Part shown: positions 9,876-17,891 of the stretch, piece after piece
Position numbering within the stretch: the first letter of the stretch is position 1
Layout of the letters: every line of letters begins with the position of its first letter
Source of the DNA: Agromyces intestinalis
GTDB taxonomy: Bacteria; Actinomycetota; Actinomycetes; Actinomycetales; Microbacteriaceae
Direction: 5' to 3'
Assembly (NCBI RefSeq): GCF_008365295.1
Contig: NZ_CP043505.1
Location: 3,224,001-3,288,000 of the forward strand
DNA length: 64,000 bases
Position numbers and translations under genes: made by a program
Notes under the pieces: model-generated
Database searches by the model: none
The model's input: only the letters and a program-made list of their open reading frames with translations
Told to the model about the DNA's origin: nothing

Positions 9876-12476
9876 TCAGCCGGCCGGCAGTAGCACGAGG
9901 GTGTCGGCGCGGGCGTCGGTGACGGCGTCGGCCGTGAACGGCCAGGGGCGCGTCTGCCCGGCCTGCCACAGCTTCGTCTGGTCGTCGTAGTGCGTCGAGA
10001 ACGCGTGCCCCGACGCCCCGGTGAGGTTGATCCACCGTGACGCGTCCCAGTCCGAGACATCCACGATCATCCGCATCGACGGCACCCAGTTGACCTCGTA
10101 GCCGACCGACGCGTCCCACGCGATCGCGTTCGGAATCGCCGAACCCCCGCCGAGCTCGTACGGCCCGCGGTTGAACAGCCACTCGATGGGGCCGATGCCC
10201 GACTCGCCGAAGCTCTGGTTGCGCAGCGTCAGCGTGTGCAGGCGGCCCCAGCGCCAGCGCTCGGGGTCGCTGCCGAGCCGGTCGCCCGCCTCCTGCCAGG
10301 CGGCGGCGAGCGACGCGGCGATGACGGCGTCGCGGCCGGTGGCGCCGGTGTCGGGGTCGGTCCACCAGGGTGAGTCGGGTTCGTCGAGCAGCGTGTCGAC
10401 CACGCCGAACCAGCGATCGCCGCCGACCGGACGCGTGCCGTCGGGCAGGTCGTGGAACATGCGCTCGAGCAGCGTCTTCCAGAACACGGCGAAGTACGCG
10501 GCGCCAGGGCTGTCGGCGTCGGCGTGCGCGTCCCACGAGGCGAGCAGTTCCGCGCCGCTCGCGGCATCGCCGTCGAGCTCGAGCGTCGGGATCACCTCGA
10601 GGAACGTCGCCGCGTTCGCGTCGCCGGTGTCGAGCTGGATGTCGGCCATCATCTCGGCGGTGATCGGCTCGCCCGCGTCGATGTGCTCGCGCAGGCGCTG
10701 CTCGATGCCGCGGGCGCGGTAGCCGAGATCCCAGTCGGCGGTGAGGAACGGATCGTCGGCACTCACCGCGTTGTTCGCGGTCACGAGGTAGCCGCGCTCG
10801 GGGTTCAGCACGCTCGGCAGCTGGGCGAACGGCACGCGCCCCACCCAGCCGTTTCCGCTCGTCCAGCCGGGCAGCGGCAGCGTGCCGTCGCCCGACGCGC
10901 GGATCGGCACGTTGCCGGGCGCCTGGTAGCCGATGTTGCCTTCGACATCGGCGTAGACGAGGTTCTGGCTCGGCACGTCGAACAGCGCAGCCGCGTCCTG
11001 GAACTGCGTCCAGCTCTTCGCCCGGTTGAGCGCGAAGATCGCCGACGGCGTGGTGCCGGGCGTGAGGGCGGTCCACTGCAGCGAGAGCCCGTAGTCGCCC
11101 TCGGGCAGGCCGGATGCCTCGGGGTAGCCGTCGGCGACGCGCGTGAAGTTCTCGGTGAGGTCGGTGACGATCGGCCCGCGCTCGGTCGAGCGCACGGTGA
11201 TCGTCACCGGGTCGCCGCCCGCGACGTCGATGGTCTCTTCGCGGGTCTCGAAGGGCACCTGCCGGCCGTCGAGCTCGTACGTGTCGTCGGCGATGCGCTC
11301 GATGTAGAGGTCGGCCACGTCGGGGCCGAGGTTCGTGAAGCCCCACGCCACCTGCTCGTTGTGGCCGATGACCACGCCCGGCAGGCCCGAGAACGTGTAC
11401 CCCGACACCCGGTACCCGCACGCGTCGCCGACCGTGGAGCACGACAGGCCCATCTGCGCCCAGATCGAGGGCATCGTCGGCCCGAGGTGCGGGTCGTTCG
11501 CCAGCAGCGGCTCGCCGGTGTCGGTGAGCGACCCCGAGACGACCCACGAGTTCGAGCCGATGCCGTGGCCGGCTGGCCCCAGCAGCTCGGGCAGGCCGGC
11601 GAGCGTGGTCTGCAGCGCCGAGAGCGCGTCGGCGTAGCCGGAGGCACCCGGGTCGTCTGCGACATCCGAAACGGCCGTGACATCCGACGCATCCGCGACC
11701 TGCGCGCCCTGCGTGACCGGCTCGACCGCGCCGACCGAGGCGGGCGCCGCGGCCGGAATCCCGCCGACGATCGTCGGCATCGTTCCCCACGAGTAGCCGG
11801 GGTGCAGCCGCTGCACCTCCTCGGGCGGCAGCACCGTCGACAGCAGGGCGCGGTCGATCTCGTCCTCGAGGTTCGAGCGCAGATCCCACGCCATCGCCTT
11901 CAGCCAGGCGATCGAGTCGACGGGGCTCCACGGCTCGGGGGAGTAGCCCGGGTTCTGCAGGCCGAGCACCGCGTACTCGAGCGAGAGCTCGGCGCCCGAG
12001 TGCCCGGCGAGGAAGGCGTTCACGCCCTCGGCGTATGCGTCGTAGATGGCCCGGGTCGGCTCGTCGAGCTGCTCGTACTCGACCTGCGCGACGCCGCGCC
12101 AGTTCAGGGTGCGGATGAACGCATCGGTGCCGACCTGCGACTCGCCGAACAGCTCGGCGAGCCGGCCCGAGGTGACGTGCCGACGGAAGTCCATCTCCCA
12201 GAACCGGTCTTGCGCGTGCACGTAGCCCTGCGCGAAGAACAGGTCGTGGTCGGTGTCGGCCGTGAGGTGCGGGATGCCGGCGTCGTCACGCACCACGGTG
12301 ACGGGCATCTGGAGCCCGGCCGCGTCGATGCGCCCGCTCGTCGTCGGGAACGAGCGCGAGACCGTCCACCAGCCGAGACCGCCGGCGACCACTACCAGCA
12401 CGAGCACGGCCACCAGCAGGCCCACGAGGAACGGAACGAGACGTCGTCGGTGCGTGCGAGGCGCGTCGGTGCCCAC
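9876..12476 (-). CDS. Penicillin acylase family protein (Ntn-hydrolase, membrane-anchored or secreted)
   Basis: An 866-residue precursor of the penicillin G acylase/AHL acylase family, which cleaves amide bonds after self-processing. One hydrophobic helix (FLVGLLVAVLVLVVVAGGLGWW, residues about 14-35) anchors or exports it. The alpha-chain region contains DDAGIPHLTADTDHDLFFAQGYVHAQDRFWEMDF. The beta-chain nucleophile is S308 in GIGSNSWVVSG, followed by NDPHLG. The spacer before S308 is rich in Ala/Val/Asp and is probably excised. GTG 12476 follows AAGGAG; a TACCCT -10 lies at 12531-12536. The natural substrate (beta-lactam, acyl-homoserine lactone or peptide) cannot be told from motifs. Confidence 0.9.
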   Translation of the reverse strand: MGTDAPRTHRRRLVPFLVGLLVAVLVLVVVAGGLGWWTVSRSFPTTSGRIDAAGLQMPVTVVRDDAGIPHLTADTDHDLFFAQGYVHAQDRFWEMDFRRHVTSGRLAELFGESQVGTDAFIRTLNWRGVAQVEYEQLDEPTRAIYDAYAEGVNAFLAGHSGAELSLEYAVLGLQNPGYSPEPWSPVDSIAWLKAMAWDLRSNLEDEIDRALLSTVLPPEEVQRLHPGYSWGTMPTIVGGIPAAAPASVGAVEPVTQGAQVADASDVTAVSDVADDPGASGYADALSALQTTLAGLPELLGPAGHGIGSNSWVVSGSLTDTGEPLLANDPHLGPTMPSIWAQMGLSCSTVGDACGYRVSGYTFSGLPGVVIGHNEQVAWGFTNLGPDVADLYIERIADDTYELDGRQVPFETREETIDVAGGDPVTITVRSTERGPIVTDLTENFTRVADGYPEASGLPEGDYGLSLQWTALTPGTTPSAIFALNRAKSWTQFQDAAALFDVPSQNLVYADVEGNIGYQAPGNVPIRASGDGTLPLPGWTSGNGWVGRVPFAQLPSVLNPERGYLVTANNAVSADDPFLTADWDLGYRARGIEQRLREHIDAGEPITAEMMADIQLDTGDANAATFLEVIPTLELDGDAASGAELLASWDAHADADSPGAAYFAVFWKTLLERMFHDLPDGTRPVGGDRWFGVVDTLLDEPDSPWWTDPDTGATGRDAVIAASLAAAWQEAGDRLGSDPERWRWGRLHTLTLRNQSFGESGIGPIEWLFNRGPYELGGGSAIPNAIAWDASVGYEVNWVPSMRMIVDVSDWDASRWINLTGASGHAFSTHYDDQTKLWQAGQTRPWPFTADAVTDARADTLVLLPAG

Positions 12477-12530
12477 GCCACTCCTTCGTGAAACGGGGAG
12501 GGAGGCGGGGGTGCGTCCCTCGGGGCTCTC

Positions 12531-12536
12531 AGGGTA
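12531..12536 (-). promoter_or_regulatory. Predicted -10 element of the acylase gene
   Basis: TACCCT on the minus strand, about 55 bases before the GTG start. Only a hexamer match; no -35 is clear. Confidence 0.4.
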
Positions 12537-12572
12537 CCCGAGGCGGAGCGGTTCGAGCGCAGTGCGTGCCGA

Positions 12573-13550
12573 TCAGGCGTGCAGGGCGGCGTTGAGCACC
12601 ACCGAGCCGCCCTCGCGCGAGAGCACCTCGACCCGCCCGGTCAGCGAGTTGCGTCGGAACAGCAGGTTCGCCACCCCCGAGAGCTCGACGGCCTTCACGG
12701 TGCGCGTGGCGCCACCCGGATCGAGCACCGACACCTTCGTGCCCGCCGTAACGTAGAGGCCGGCCTCGACGACCGAGTCGTCGCCGATCGAGATGCCGAT
12801 GCCCGAGTTCGCGCCGAGCAGCGCCCGCTCGCCGATCACGACGCGTTCGGTGCCGCCGCCCGACAGGGTGCCCATGATGGATGCTCCGCCGCCGATGTCG
12901 GAGCCGTCGCCGACGACGACGCCCTGCGAGATGCGCCCCTCGACCATCGAGGCGCCGAGCGTGCCGGCGTTGAAGTTGACGAAGCCCTCGTGCATGACGG
13001 TGGTGCCGGGCGCCAGGTGCGCGCCGAGGCGCACCCGCGCGGTGTCGGCGATGCGCACCCGATCGGGCGTGACGTAGTCGGTCAGTCGCGGGAACTTGTC
13101 GAGGCCCTGCGGCTGGATTCCCGCGCGCTGGAGCGCGATGCGCCGCGCCGCGAAGTCGTCGGGCCGCATCGGGCCGGCGTTCGTCCACAGCACGTTCGGC
13201 AGGTGAGCGAAGATGCCGTCGAGGTTCACCGTGTTCGGTGCCGCGAGCAGGTGCGAGAGCACGTGCAGCCGCAGGTACGCATCGGACGTGCCGGCCGGTG
13301 CCGCGTCGAGGTCGATCTCGACCGAGACGACCTCGGTGCGCACCCCGCGGCGCTCGTCGGTCTGCTCCACGCCGTCGGTGCCCGACGCGCCGAACACCAC
13401 TTCGGATGCCTCGACCGAGGCGTCGGCGAGAGCGCCGAGTGCGGGAGCCGGGAACCACGTGTCGAGCACGGCGCCGTCGGCCAGCGCGACGGTCGCGACC
13501 CCGAGTCCGGAGGCGAGGCGGGCAGGGGTGGTGACGTCGTTCTCGGGCAT
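12573..13550 (-). CDS. dapD: 2,3,4,5-tetrahydropyridine-2,6-dicarboxylate N-succinyltransferase (DapD)
   Basis: A 325-residue acyltransferase that makes N-succinyl-2-amino-6-ketopimelate from tetrahydrodipicolinate and succinyl-CoA. The N-terminal alpha/beta domain is followed by a left-handed beta-helix of hexapeptide repeats (for example [18 protein letters not shown] and [22 protein letters not shown]). The [14 protein letters not shown] segment is the actinobacterial DapD signature around the active site. ATG 13550 sits six bases after a TAGCCT -10 (13557-13562, minus strand), so the mRNA is probably leaderless. It is divergent from dapE, and dapC lies upstream in the same window. Confidence 0.96.
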   Translation of the reverse strand: MPENDVTTPARLASGLGVATVALADGAVLDTWFPAPALGALADASVEASEVVFGASGTDGVEQTDERRGVRTEVVSVEIDLDAAPAGTSDAYLRLHVLSHLLAAPNTVNLDGIFAHLPNVLWTNAGPMRPDDFAARRIALQRAGIQPQGLDKFPRLTDYVTPDRVRIADTARVRLGAHLAPGTTVMHEGFVNFNAGTLGASMVEGRISQGVVVGDGSDIGGGASIMGTLSGGGTERVVIGERALLGANSGIGISIGDDSVVEAGLYVTAGTKVSVLDPGGATRTVKAVELSGVANLLFRRNSLTGRVEVLSREGGSVVLNAALHA

Positions 13551-13556
13551 ACATCA

Positions 13557-13562
13557 AGGCTA
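13557..13562 (-). promoter_or_regulatory. Leaderless promoter -10 of dapD
   Basis: TAGCCT on the minus strand, six bases from ATG 13550. Confidence 0.6.
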
Positions 13563-13902
13563 GCGAGGCGGGCGGGGCGTGTGACGCCCGCGCGACAGCG
13601 ACTCCGAAAGCGTTGGGGGGCGATGTCCCCTGTTCGGGGGTGATCGTGTTTGCTCGCCTGGGTTGTAGTTTCGTCGGACAGACCCGGTGCTGAAGCGCGA
13701 GCACGAACCGGCGCGAACGAATTCTGAAGCGCCCCGGGTTAGCGGAGGGCGAGTTCTCCCAGCGACGGTTGCCGCTGGGGGTTGATGTCACGGGAGTAAT
13801 CCTTCTCGATGGGACGAGGTAGCCGATCGAGGAGTGAACCGGCCTGCCTGAGATGTGAGAGGCGTTGAGGCCTGCTGCACGTGTTGGTCAGACGCCTCCG
13901 AA
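13563..13902. other. Long dapD-dapE intergenic region with hairpins, no gene assigned
   Basis: About 340 bases without a credible open reading frame and less GC-rich than the flanking genes. Visible structure includes CCCC/GGGG around TGTT near 13627-13640, a perfect CCCAGCG/CGCTGGG hairpin (about 13759-13779) and a GAGGCGT/ACGCCTC pairing (about 13859-13897) over a 30-base loop. Because dapD and dapE both appear leaderless, this sequence is not needed as a leader for either. It could hold a small RNA or unrecognised regulatory sites; no Rfam family was recognised. Confidence 0.4.
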
Positions 13903-13908
13903 TAGACT
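13903..13908 (+). promoter_or_regulatory. Leaderless promoter -10 of dapE
   Basis: TAGACT, six bases from GTG 13915. Confidence 0.65.
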
Positions 13909-13914
13909 CGTCGC

Positions 13915-15012
13915 GTGCCCGCCGAAACCCCTGCGCCCCTCGACCTCACCGCCGACCCGGTCGCGATCACGCGGGCGATCTGCGACATCCCGAGCGAGTC
14001 GGGCGACGAGCGGGTGCTGGCCGACCTGATCGAGCAGGCGCTCGCCCGGGCATCCCATCTCGAGGTCGTGCGCGACGGCGACGCGATCGTGGCGCGCACG
14101 AATCTGGGGCGCGCCCGCCGAGTCGTGATCGCGGGCCATATCGACACGGTGCCGATCAACGGCAATGTGCCGACCCGCTTCGAGACCGACCCCGACGGCA
14201 CCGAGTATCTGTGGGGCCGCGGCACGGTCGACATGAAGGCCGGCGTCGCGGTGCAGCTGAAGCTCGCGCTTGAGCTCGACGAGCCCATCGTCGACCTGAC
14301 CTGGATGTGGTACGACCACGAAGAGGTCTCAGCGGCGCTGAACGGGCTCGGCCGACTCGTCGCGAACCGACCCGAACTGTTCGAGGGCGACTTCGCCATC
14401 CTCGGCGAACCCTCGAACGGGCAGGTCGAGGGCGGCTGCAACGGCACCCTGCGCGCCGAGGTGCGCGCGACCGGCCTGCGGGCGCACTCGGCGCGCAGCT
14501 GGGTGGGCGAGAACGCCATCCACAAGCTCTCGCCCGCGCTCGCGAAGCTCGCCGCGTACGAGGCCGAAACGGTCGAGGTCGACGGCCTCGCCTACCGCGA
14601 GGGCCTGAACGCGGTGATCGTGCGCGGCGGCATCGCCGGCAACGTCATCCCCGACGAGGCGGTGCTCGAGGTCAACTACCGGTTCGCGCCCTCGAAGTCG
14701 GTCGCCGACGCCGCCGAGTTCGTCACCGACTTCTTCGGCGGCTACGAGGTGACGGTCGTCGACAGCGCCGACGGCGCCCGGCCCGGCCTCGACGACCCGC
14801 TGGCGCAGGAGTTCGTGCGCGCCGTCGGCGCCGAACCGAAGCCCAAGTACGGCTGGACGGATGTCGCGCGCTTCAGCGCGCTCGGCGTGCCGGCCGTGAA
14901 CTTCGGCCCGGGCGACCCGTTGAAGGCGCACGCCGACGATGAGCGCGTCGCCGTGCACCAGATCGTCGACGGCGAGCGAGCGCTGCGCGCCTGGCTCACC
15001 GGCGCGGCCTGA
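13915..15012 (+). CDS. dapE: Succinyl-diaminopimelate desuccinylase (DapE)
   Basis: A 365-residue M20 zinc hydrolase that releases succinate from N-succinyl-LL-DAP. Metal ligands and catalytic residues are visible: His in IAGHIDTVPING, Asp in WGRGTVDMKAGVA, the Glu pair in WYDHEEV and Glu in ILGEPSNGQVEGG. The late metal ligand region is NFGPGDPLKAHADDERV. The lid/dimerisation domain lies in the middle (GLRAHSARSWVGENAIHK). The start GTG 13915 is leaderless, six bases after TAGACT. With dapC and dapD, the window encodes three consecutive steps of the succinylase branch. Confidence 0.95.
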   Translation: MPAETPAPLDLTADPVAITRAICDIPSESGDERVLADLIEQALARASHLEVVRDGDAIVARTNLGRARRVVIAGHIDTVPINGNVPTRFETDPDGTEYLWGRGTVDMKAGVAVQLKLALELDEPIVDLTWMWYDHEEVSAALNGLGRLVANRPELFEGDFAILGEPSNGQVEGGCNGTLRAEVRATGLRAHSARSWVGENAIHKLSPALAKLAAYEAETVEVDGLAYREGLNAVIVRGGIAGNVIPDEAVLEVNYRFAPSKSVADAAEFVTDFFGGYEVTVVDSADGARPGLDDPLAQEFVRAVGAEPKPKYGWTDVARFSALGVPAVNFGPGDPLKAHADDERVAVHQIVDGERALRAWLTGAA

Positions 15013-15022
15013 CCCGACCGCC

Positions 15023-16258
15023 ATGAGCGACGCGGCCCCGACGACGGTGCACGAGCCCGATCCGCTCCGCGTGACCCGGTGGTCGCCGCGGGTGCGGTGG
15101 CGGCTGCTGCCGTGGTGGGCGCGAGTCATCCTGGTGTACCTCGCCGCGCGCGCGGTGACGACCGTGTTCCTGCTCATCCTCGCCGACCTGCAGGGGCCGA
15201 ACGCGTGGACCGGTGCACACCCCGGCCTGCTCGAGTACTCGAACCTGTGGGACTCGCGCTGGTACGAGCTCATCGCCGGCTGGGGGTACCCGAGCGAACT
15301 GCCCCGCACCGACACCGGGCAGGTGGCCGAGAACGCGTGGGCGTTCATGCCCGTGTACCCGCTCGTCGTGCGCGCGGTCGCGTCGCTCGGGCTGGGCTGG
15401 GATGCCGCGGCGGTGCTGGTCTCGTTCGCCGCCGGGCTCGGTGCGGCGCTCGTGTTCCATCGGCTGATGATCCGGTTCCTCGAACCCGACCGGGCCATGT
15501 TCGCGGTCGTGATCTTCTGCGTCGCGCCGGTCGCGCCCATCATGCAGCTCGGCTACGCCGAGGCCCTGGGGTTCCTGCTGCTGGCCACCGTGCTGCTGCT
15601 GCTCGTGAAGCGGCAGTACGCGTGGCTGTTCCCGATCGTGCTCGTCTGGTCGTTCACGCGGCCCGGTGCGCTCGCGTTCGCGCTCACCCTCGGGCTGCAC
15701 TGGATCGTGCGCTGGGTGCGCCGCGCCGACGACCCGTTCCCGGTCGGCGAGCGATGGCTCGCGGCCGCGGCCGCCGTGTTCACGGCGGCGGCAGGGGTCG
15801 GATGGCTCGTCGCCGCGTGGGTCGTCACCGGCGACCTGCACGCGTACACCGACACCGAGCTGGCGTGGCGCTCGGCCTATCTCGGGCCGGTCGAGCTCGT
15901 GCCCTTCGCCGGATGGTTCGCGAGCGGCGACTGGTGGCTCGGGCAGCCGTGGGGCACGATCGCCGTCGTCGGACTCATCGTGGCTTTCGCGATGGTGCTG
16001 CTGCTGCCGGCCGTGCGCCGGCTCGGCGTCGACCTGCGGCTGTGGCTCGTGAGCTACGCGCTGTACCTGCTCGCGGTGTTCTTCCCCCAGTCGAGCACGT
16101 TCCGCATCCTCGCGCCGATGTTCCCGCTCGCGGGCGCCCTCGCCGTACCGCGGGCGCGCTGGTATCGATGGTCGCTGGTCGTGGTGCTGCTCGCCCTGCA
16201 GTACGGCTGGCTGGTGATCGCCTGGTCGATCCAGGGGCGCGATTGGACCCCGCCCTGA
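15023..16258 (+). CDS. PIG-V-like mannosyltransferase family membrane protein
   Basis: A 411-residue polytopic membrane protein with about nine hydrophobic segments. Near the N-terminus it has LWDSRWYELIAGWGYP, followed by FMPVYPLVVRAVASLGLG, LGYAEALGFLLLATVLLL and FTRPGALAFALTLGLHW. This order resembles the PIG-V (GPI mannosyltransferase 2) fold found in actinobacteria, which uses polyprenyl-phospho-mannose to add mannose to exported glycans or lipids. The Asp in WDSRWY is the expected catalytic-loop acid. ATG 15023 starts 10 bases after dapE and gives MSDAAPTTVHEPDP; the in-frame extension upstream overlaps dapE. The acceptor is unknown. Confidence 0.75.
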   Translation: MSDAAPTTVHEPDPLRVTRWSPRVRWRLLPWWARVILVYLAARAVTTVFLLILADLQGPNAWTGAHPGLLEYSNLWDSRWYELIAGWGYPSELPRTDTGQVAENAWAFMPVYPLVVRAVASLGLGWDAAAVLVSFAAGLGAALVFHRLMIRFLEPDRAMFAVVIFCVAPVAPIMQLGYAEALGFLLLATVLLLLVKRQYAWLFPIVLVWSFTRPGALAFALTLGLHWIVRWVRRADDPFPVGERWLAAAAAVFTAAAGVGWLVAAWVVTGDLHAYTDTELAWRSAYLGPVELVPFAGWFASGDWWLGQPWGTIAVVGLIVAFAMVLLLPAVRRLGVDLRLWLVSYALYLLAVFFPQSSTFRILAPMFPLAGALAVPRARWYRWSLVVVLLALQYGWLVIAWSIQGRDWTPP

Positions 16259-16323
16259 TGCCGCGACGCCGATCCGTCGTCCACAGGTCAGACAACGATT
16301 TCCCGGCGGTCGCCGCGGCGGGG

Positions 16324-16329
16324 GATAAT
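16324..16329 (+). promoter_or_regulatory. Predicted -10 element of the DUF3117 gene
   Basis: GATAAT, close to the TATAAT consensus, 29 bases before the ATG at 16359. Confidence 0.6.
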
Positions 16330-16358
16330 GGAGTCTCAGCCACGAAAGGGGAAGCTCA

Positions 16359-16532
16359 ATGGCGGCCATGAAGCCACGCACCGGAGACGGGCCGATGGAG
16401 GCTGTGAAGGAGGGTCGACTCATCATCGTGCGGGTTCCGCTCGAAGGAGGCGGCCGCCTCGTCGTCTCGGTGAACGATGCTGAGGCCAAGGAGCTCTACG
16501 ACGTCCTCGGCGGCGTCGTGAATCCCGCCTGA
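16359..16532 (+). CDS. DUF3117 small conserved protein
   Basis: 57 residues: MAAMKPRTGDGPMEAVKEG followed by a short beta-rich part ending GGVVNPA. This is the near-invariant actinobacterial DUF3117 protein (M. tuberculosis Rv1211, from memory), with the diagnostic KPRTGDGPMEAVKEGR block. Function unknown. GAAAGGGG at 16344-16351 is seven bases before the ATG and a GATAAT -10 lies upstream, so expression signals are strong. It is shorter than usual gene-calling cut-offs, but codon use and conservation leave little doubt that it is real. Confidence 0.93.
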   Translation: MAAMKPRTGDGPMEAVKEGRLIIVRVPLEGGGRLVVSVNDAEAKELYDVLGGVVNPA

Positions 16533-16541
16533 TCCCAGCGC

Positions 16542-16589
16542 CTGGGCGTCTGAGCCGGTTCCTCTCAGGGAGTCGGCTCAGGCGCCCAG
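16542..16589. terminator. Bidirectional terminator overlapping the O-methyltransferase stop
   Basis: CTGGGCG-T-CTGAGCCG (16542-16557) pairs with CGGCTCAG-G-CGCCCAG (16574-16589), 15 pairs and one mismatch. The right arm includes the last codons of the minus-strand methyltransferase. Confidence 0.75.
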
Positions 16590-17210
16590 CTTCACGATCT
16601 GCAACAGGCCGTCTCCGGCGGGGGAGATGGCCGTGACCACGGCCGGCGAGGCCGCGAGCTCGGTGATGAGCGTGCGGAACGCCACGGTCGTGTCGTCGCG
16701 CCTGGCCGGATCGGCCACGCGGCCCTTCCACAGAGCGCGCGCCACGAGCACCATGCCGCCCGGTTTCGCGAGGCGCAGCCCATGCTCGACGTACTCGATC
16801 ACCGACGCCGGGTCGGCGTCGATGAAGACGATGTCATACGACGACTCGTTCATGCGGGGCAGCACCTCGCTCGCGCGCCCCGTGATGAGGCGGATGCGTG
16901 CCGGCGGGATTCCCGCATCGGCGAAGTGGGTGCGGGCGTGCTGCTGGTACTCGGTCTCGGAGTCGATCGAGGTGAGCAGCGACCCGCGTGCGGCGAGCAG
17001 CATCGACAGGCCCGAGACGCCGACACCGGTGCCGACCTCGATGATCGACTCGGCCCTGCTCGCGGCGGCCAGCACCGCGAGCTGTGCAGCCGTGGCCGGC
17101 GAGACCGCGTCGATGCCGAGCTCGAGCGACTGCTGCCTGGCGCGCCCGACGGCGTCGCCGTCGGCGACCGACTCGTCGACGTACTTCCAGTTCAGGTCGT
17201 GTTCGGACAC
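16578..17210 (-). CDS. O-methyltransferase (class I SAM-dependent)
   Basis: A 210-residue methyltransferase of the caffeoyl-CoA/catechol O-methyltransferase type. It has the SAM-binding motif IIEVGTGVGVSGLSML, the acidic loop TSIDSETEYQQHAR and the metal-site region YDIVFIDADPASVIEYVEHGLRLAKPGG. The start is GTG 17210 (VSEHDLNWKYVDESV), preceded by GGGAG at about nine bases; longer in-frame extensions run through the tatB promoter and are unlikely. From memory it matches Rv1220c. In mycobacteria sigE-rseA-htrA separates this gene from tatB; here the two are directly divergent. The substrate is unknown. Confidence 0.88.
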   Translation of the reverse strand: MSEHDLNWKYVDESVADGDAVGRARQQSLELGIDAVSPATAAQLAVLAAASRAESIIEVGTGVGVSGLSMLLAARGSLLTSIDSETEYQQHARTHFADAGIPPARIRLITGRASEVLPRMNESSYDIVFIDADPASVIEYVEHGLRLAKPGGMVLVARALWKGRVADPARRDDTTVAFRTLITELAASPAVVTAISPAGDGLLQIVKLGA

Positions 17211-17288
17211 GTGGCGGCTCCCGGTGAGTGACTCAACCCTCGAGAATACCGGGGGCCGGGGCGGGCGCGGGTGCGCCTCGCCGCCGAC

Positions 17289-17294
17289 TATCCT
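17289..17294 (+). promoter_or_regulatory. Leaderless promoter -10 of tatB
   Basis: TATCCT, six bases from ATG 17301. Confidence 0.6.
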
Positions 17295-17300
17295 TGAGGG

Positions 17301-17687
17301 ATGTTCGGCCTGACGTTCGAGAAGCTCCTGATCATCGGGGTGATCGCCGTCTTCCTGCTCGGGCCCGAACGGCTGCCTCACTACGCCGCCAAGCTCGGCC
17401 AGCTGGTTCGTACGGTGCGCGACTTCGCGAACGGCGCCAAAGACCGCATGCGCGAAGAGATGGGCCCCGAGTTCGACGACGTCGACTGGAAGCAGCTCGA
17501 CCCGCGTCAGTACGACCCGCGTCGCATCATCCGCGAGGCGTTGAGCGACGCCGACCCGTTCGCCGAGCCCGCCGCGAAGCCCGTGGTGGCGCGCGCCGCG
17601 GTGAACGAGAACTCCGCCTACCTGCAGCGCAAGCGCAAGCAGCTCGCCGCGAGCGAGCCCGCCCCGTTCGACGCCGAGGCGACGTAG
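17301..17687 (+). CDS. tatB: Sec-independent protein translocase protein TatB
   Basis: 128 residues. It starts with one membrane helix (FEKLLIIGVIAVFLLGPERLP) ending in the Tat hinge GPERLP, followed by an amphipathic helix (HYAAKLGQLVRTVRDFANG) and a charged tail. The glutamate before RLP and the DDVDWKQLDPRQYDPRRIIREAL block distinguish actinobacterial TatB from TatA. It forms the twin-arginine receptor with TatC, which is not in the window. ATG 17301 is leaderless. The stop abuts a pair of palindromic repeats at 17688. Confidence 0.9.
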   Translation: MFGLTFEKLLIIGVIAVFLLGPERLPHYAAKLGQLVRTVRDFANGAKDRMREEMGPEFDDVDWKQLDPRQYDPRRIIREALSDADPFAEPAAKPVVARAAVNENSAYLQRKRKQLAASEPAPFDAEAT

Positions 17688-17886
17688 GGGACGCAGCGAC
17701 CGCATCGAGACCTCATGAGGTGGCCTCGGTCACCGGGTCTCGATACGCGCTTCGCGCTACTCGACCAGCGGGTGGTGCGGCCCTCGCCGGTCGAGTAGGG
17801 AGCGCAGCGACCGTATCGAGACCTCGTGAGCTGCCTTCGGTCACCGGGTCTCGATACGCGCTTCGCGCTACTCGACCAGCGGGTGG
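17688..17886. repeat. Two tandem copies of an 88-bp palindromic repeat
   Basis: Copy 1 spans about 17688-17775 and copy 2 about 17798-17886, separated by a 22-base linker. Each holds GCGCAGCGACC or ACGCAGCGACC, TATCGAGACC-type left arms and the shared right half GGTCTCGATACGCGC then TTCGCGCTACTCGACCAG, so each folds back on itself (GGTCGAGTA/TACTCGACC outside, ATCGAGACC/GGTCTCGAT inside). The copies differ at only a few positions. They lie between convergent tatB and the aldehyde dehydrogenase gene and look like a REP-type dispersed element. Confidence 0.9.
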
Positions 17887-17891
17887 GGCGC

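Noticed and set aside
12529..13791. Long minus-strand open frame covering dapD in another frame
   Set aside because: It follows Arg/Ala/Gly-rich composition typical of shadow frames in high-GC genes and overlaps clear DapD completely.
13563..13902. Known structured RNA (RNase P, tmRNA, SRP, 6C)
   Set aside because: None of their conserved core sequences is present.
12573..15012. Lysine riboswitch controlling dapD/dapE
   Set aside because: Leaderless promoter geometry on both genes leaves no room for an upstream riboswitch.
17688..17886. CRISPR array
   Set aside because: Only two units, themselves palindromic and with no unique spacers of regular length.
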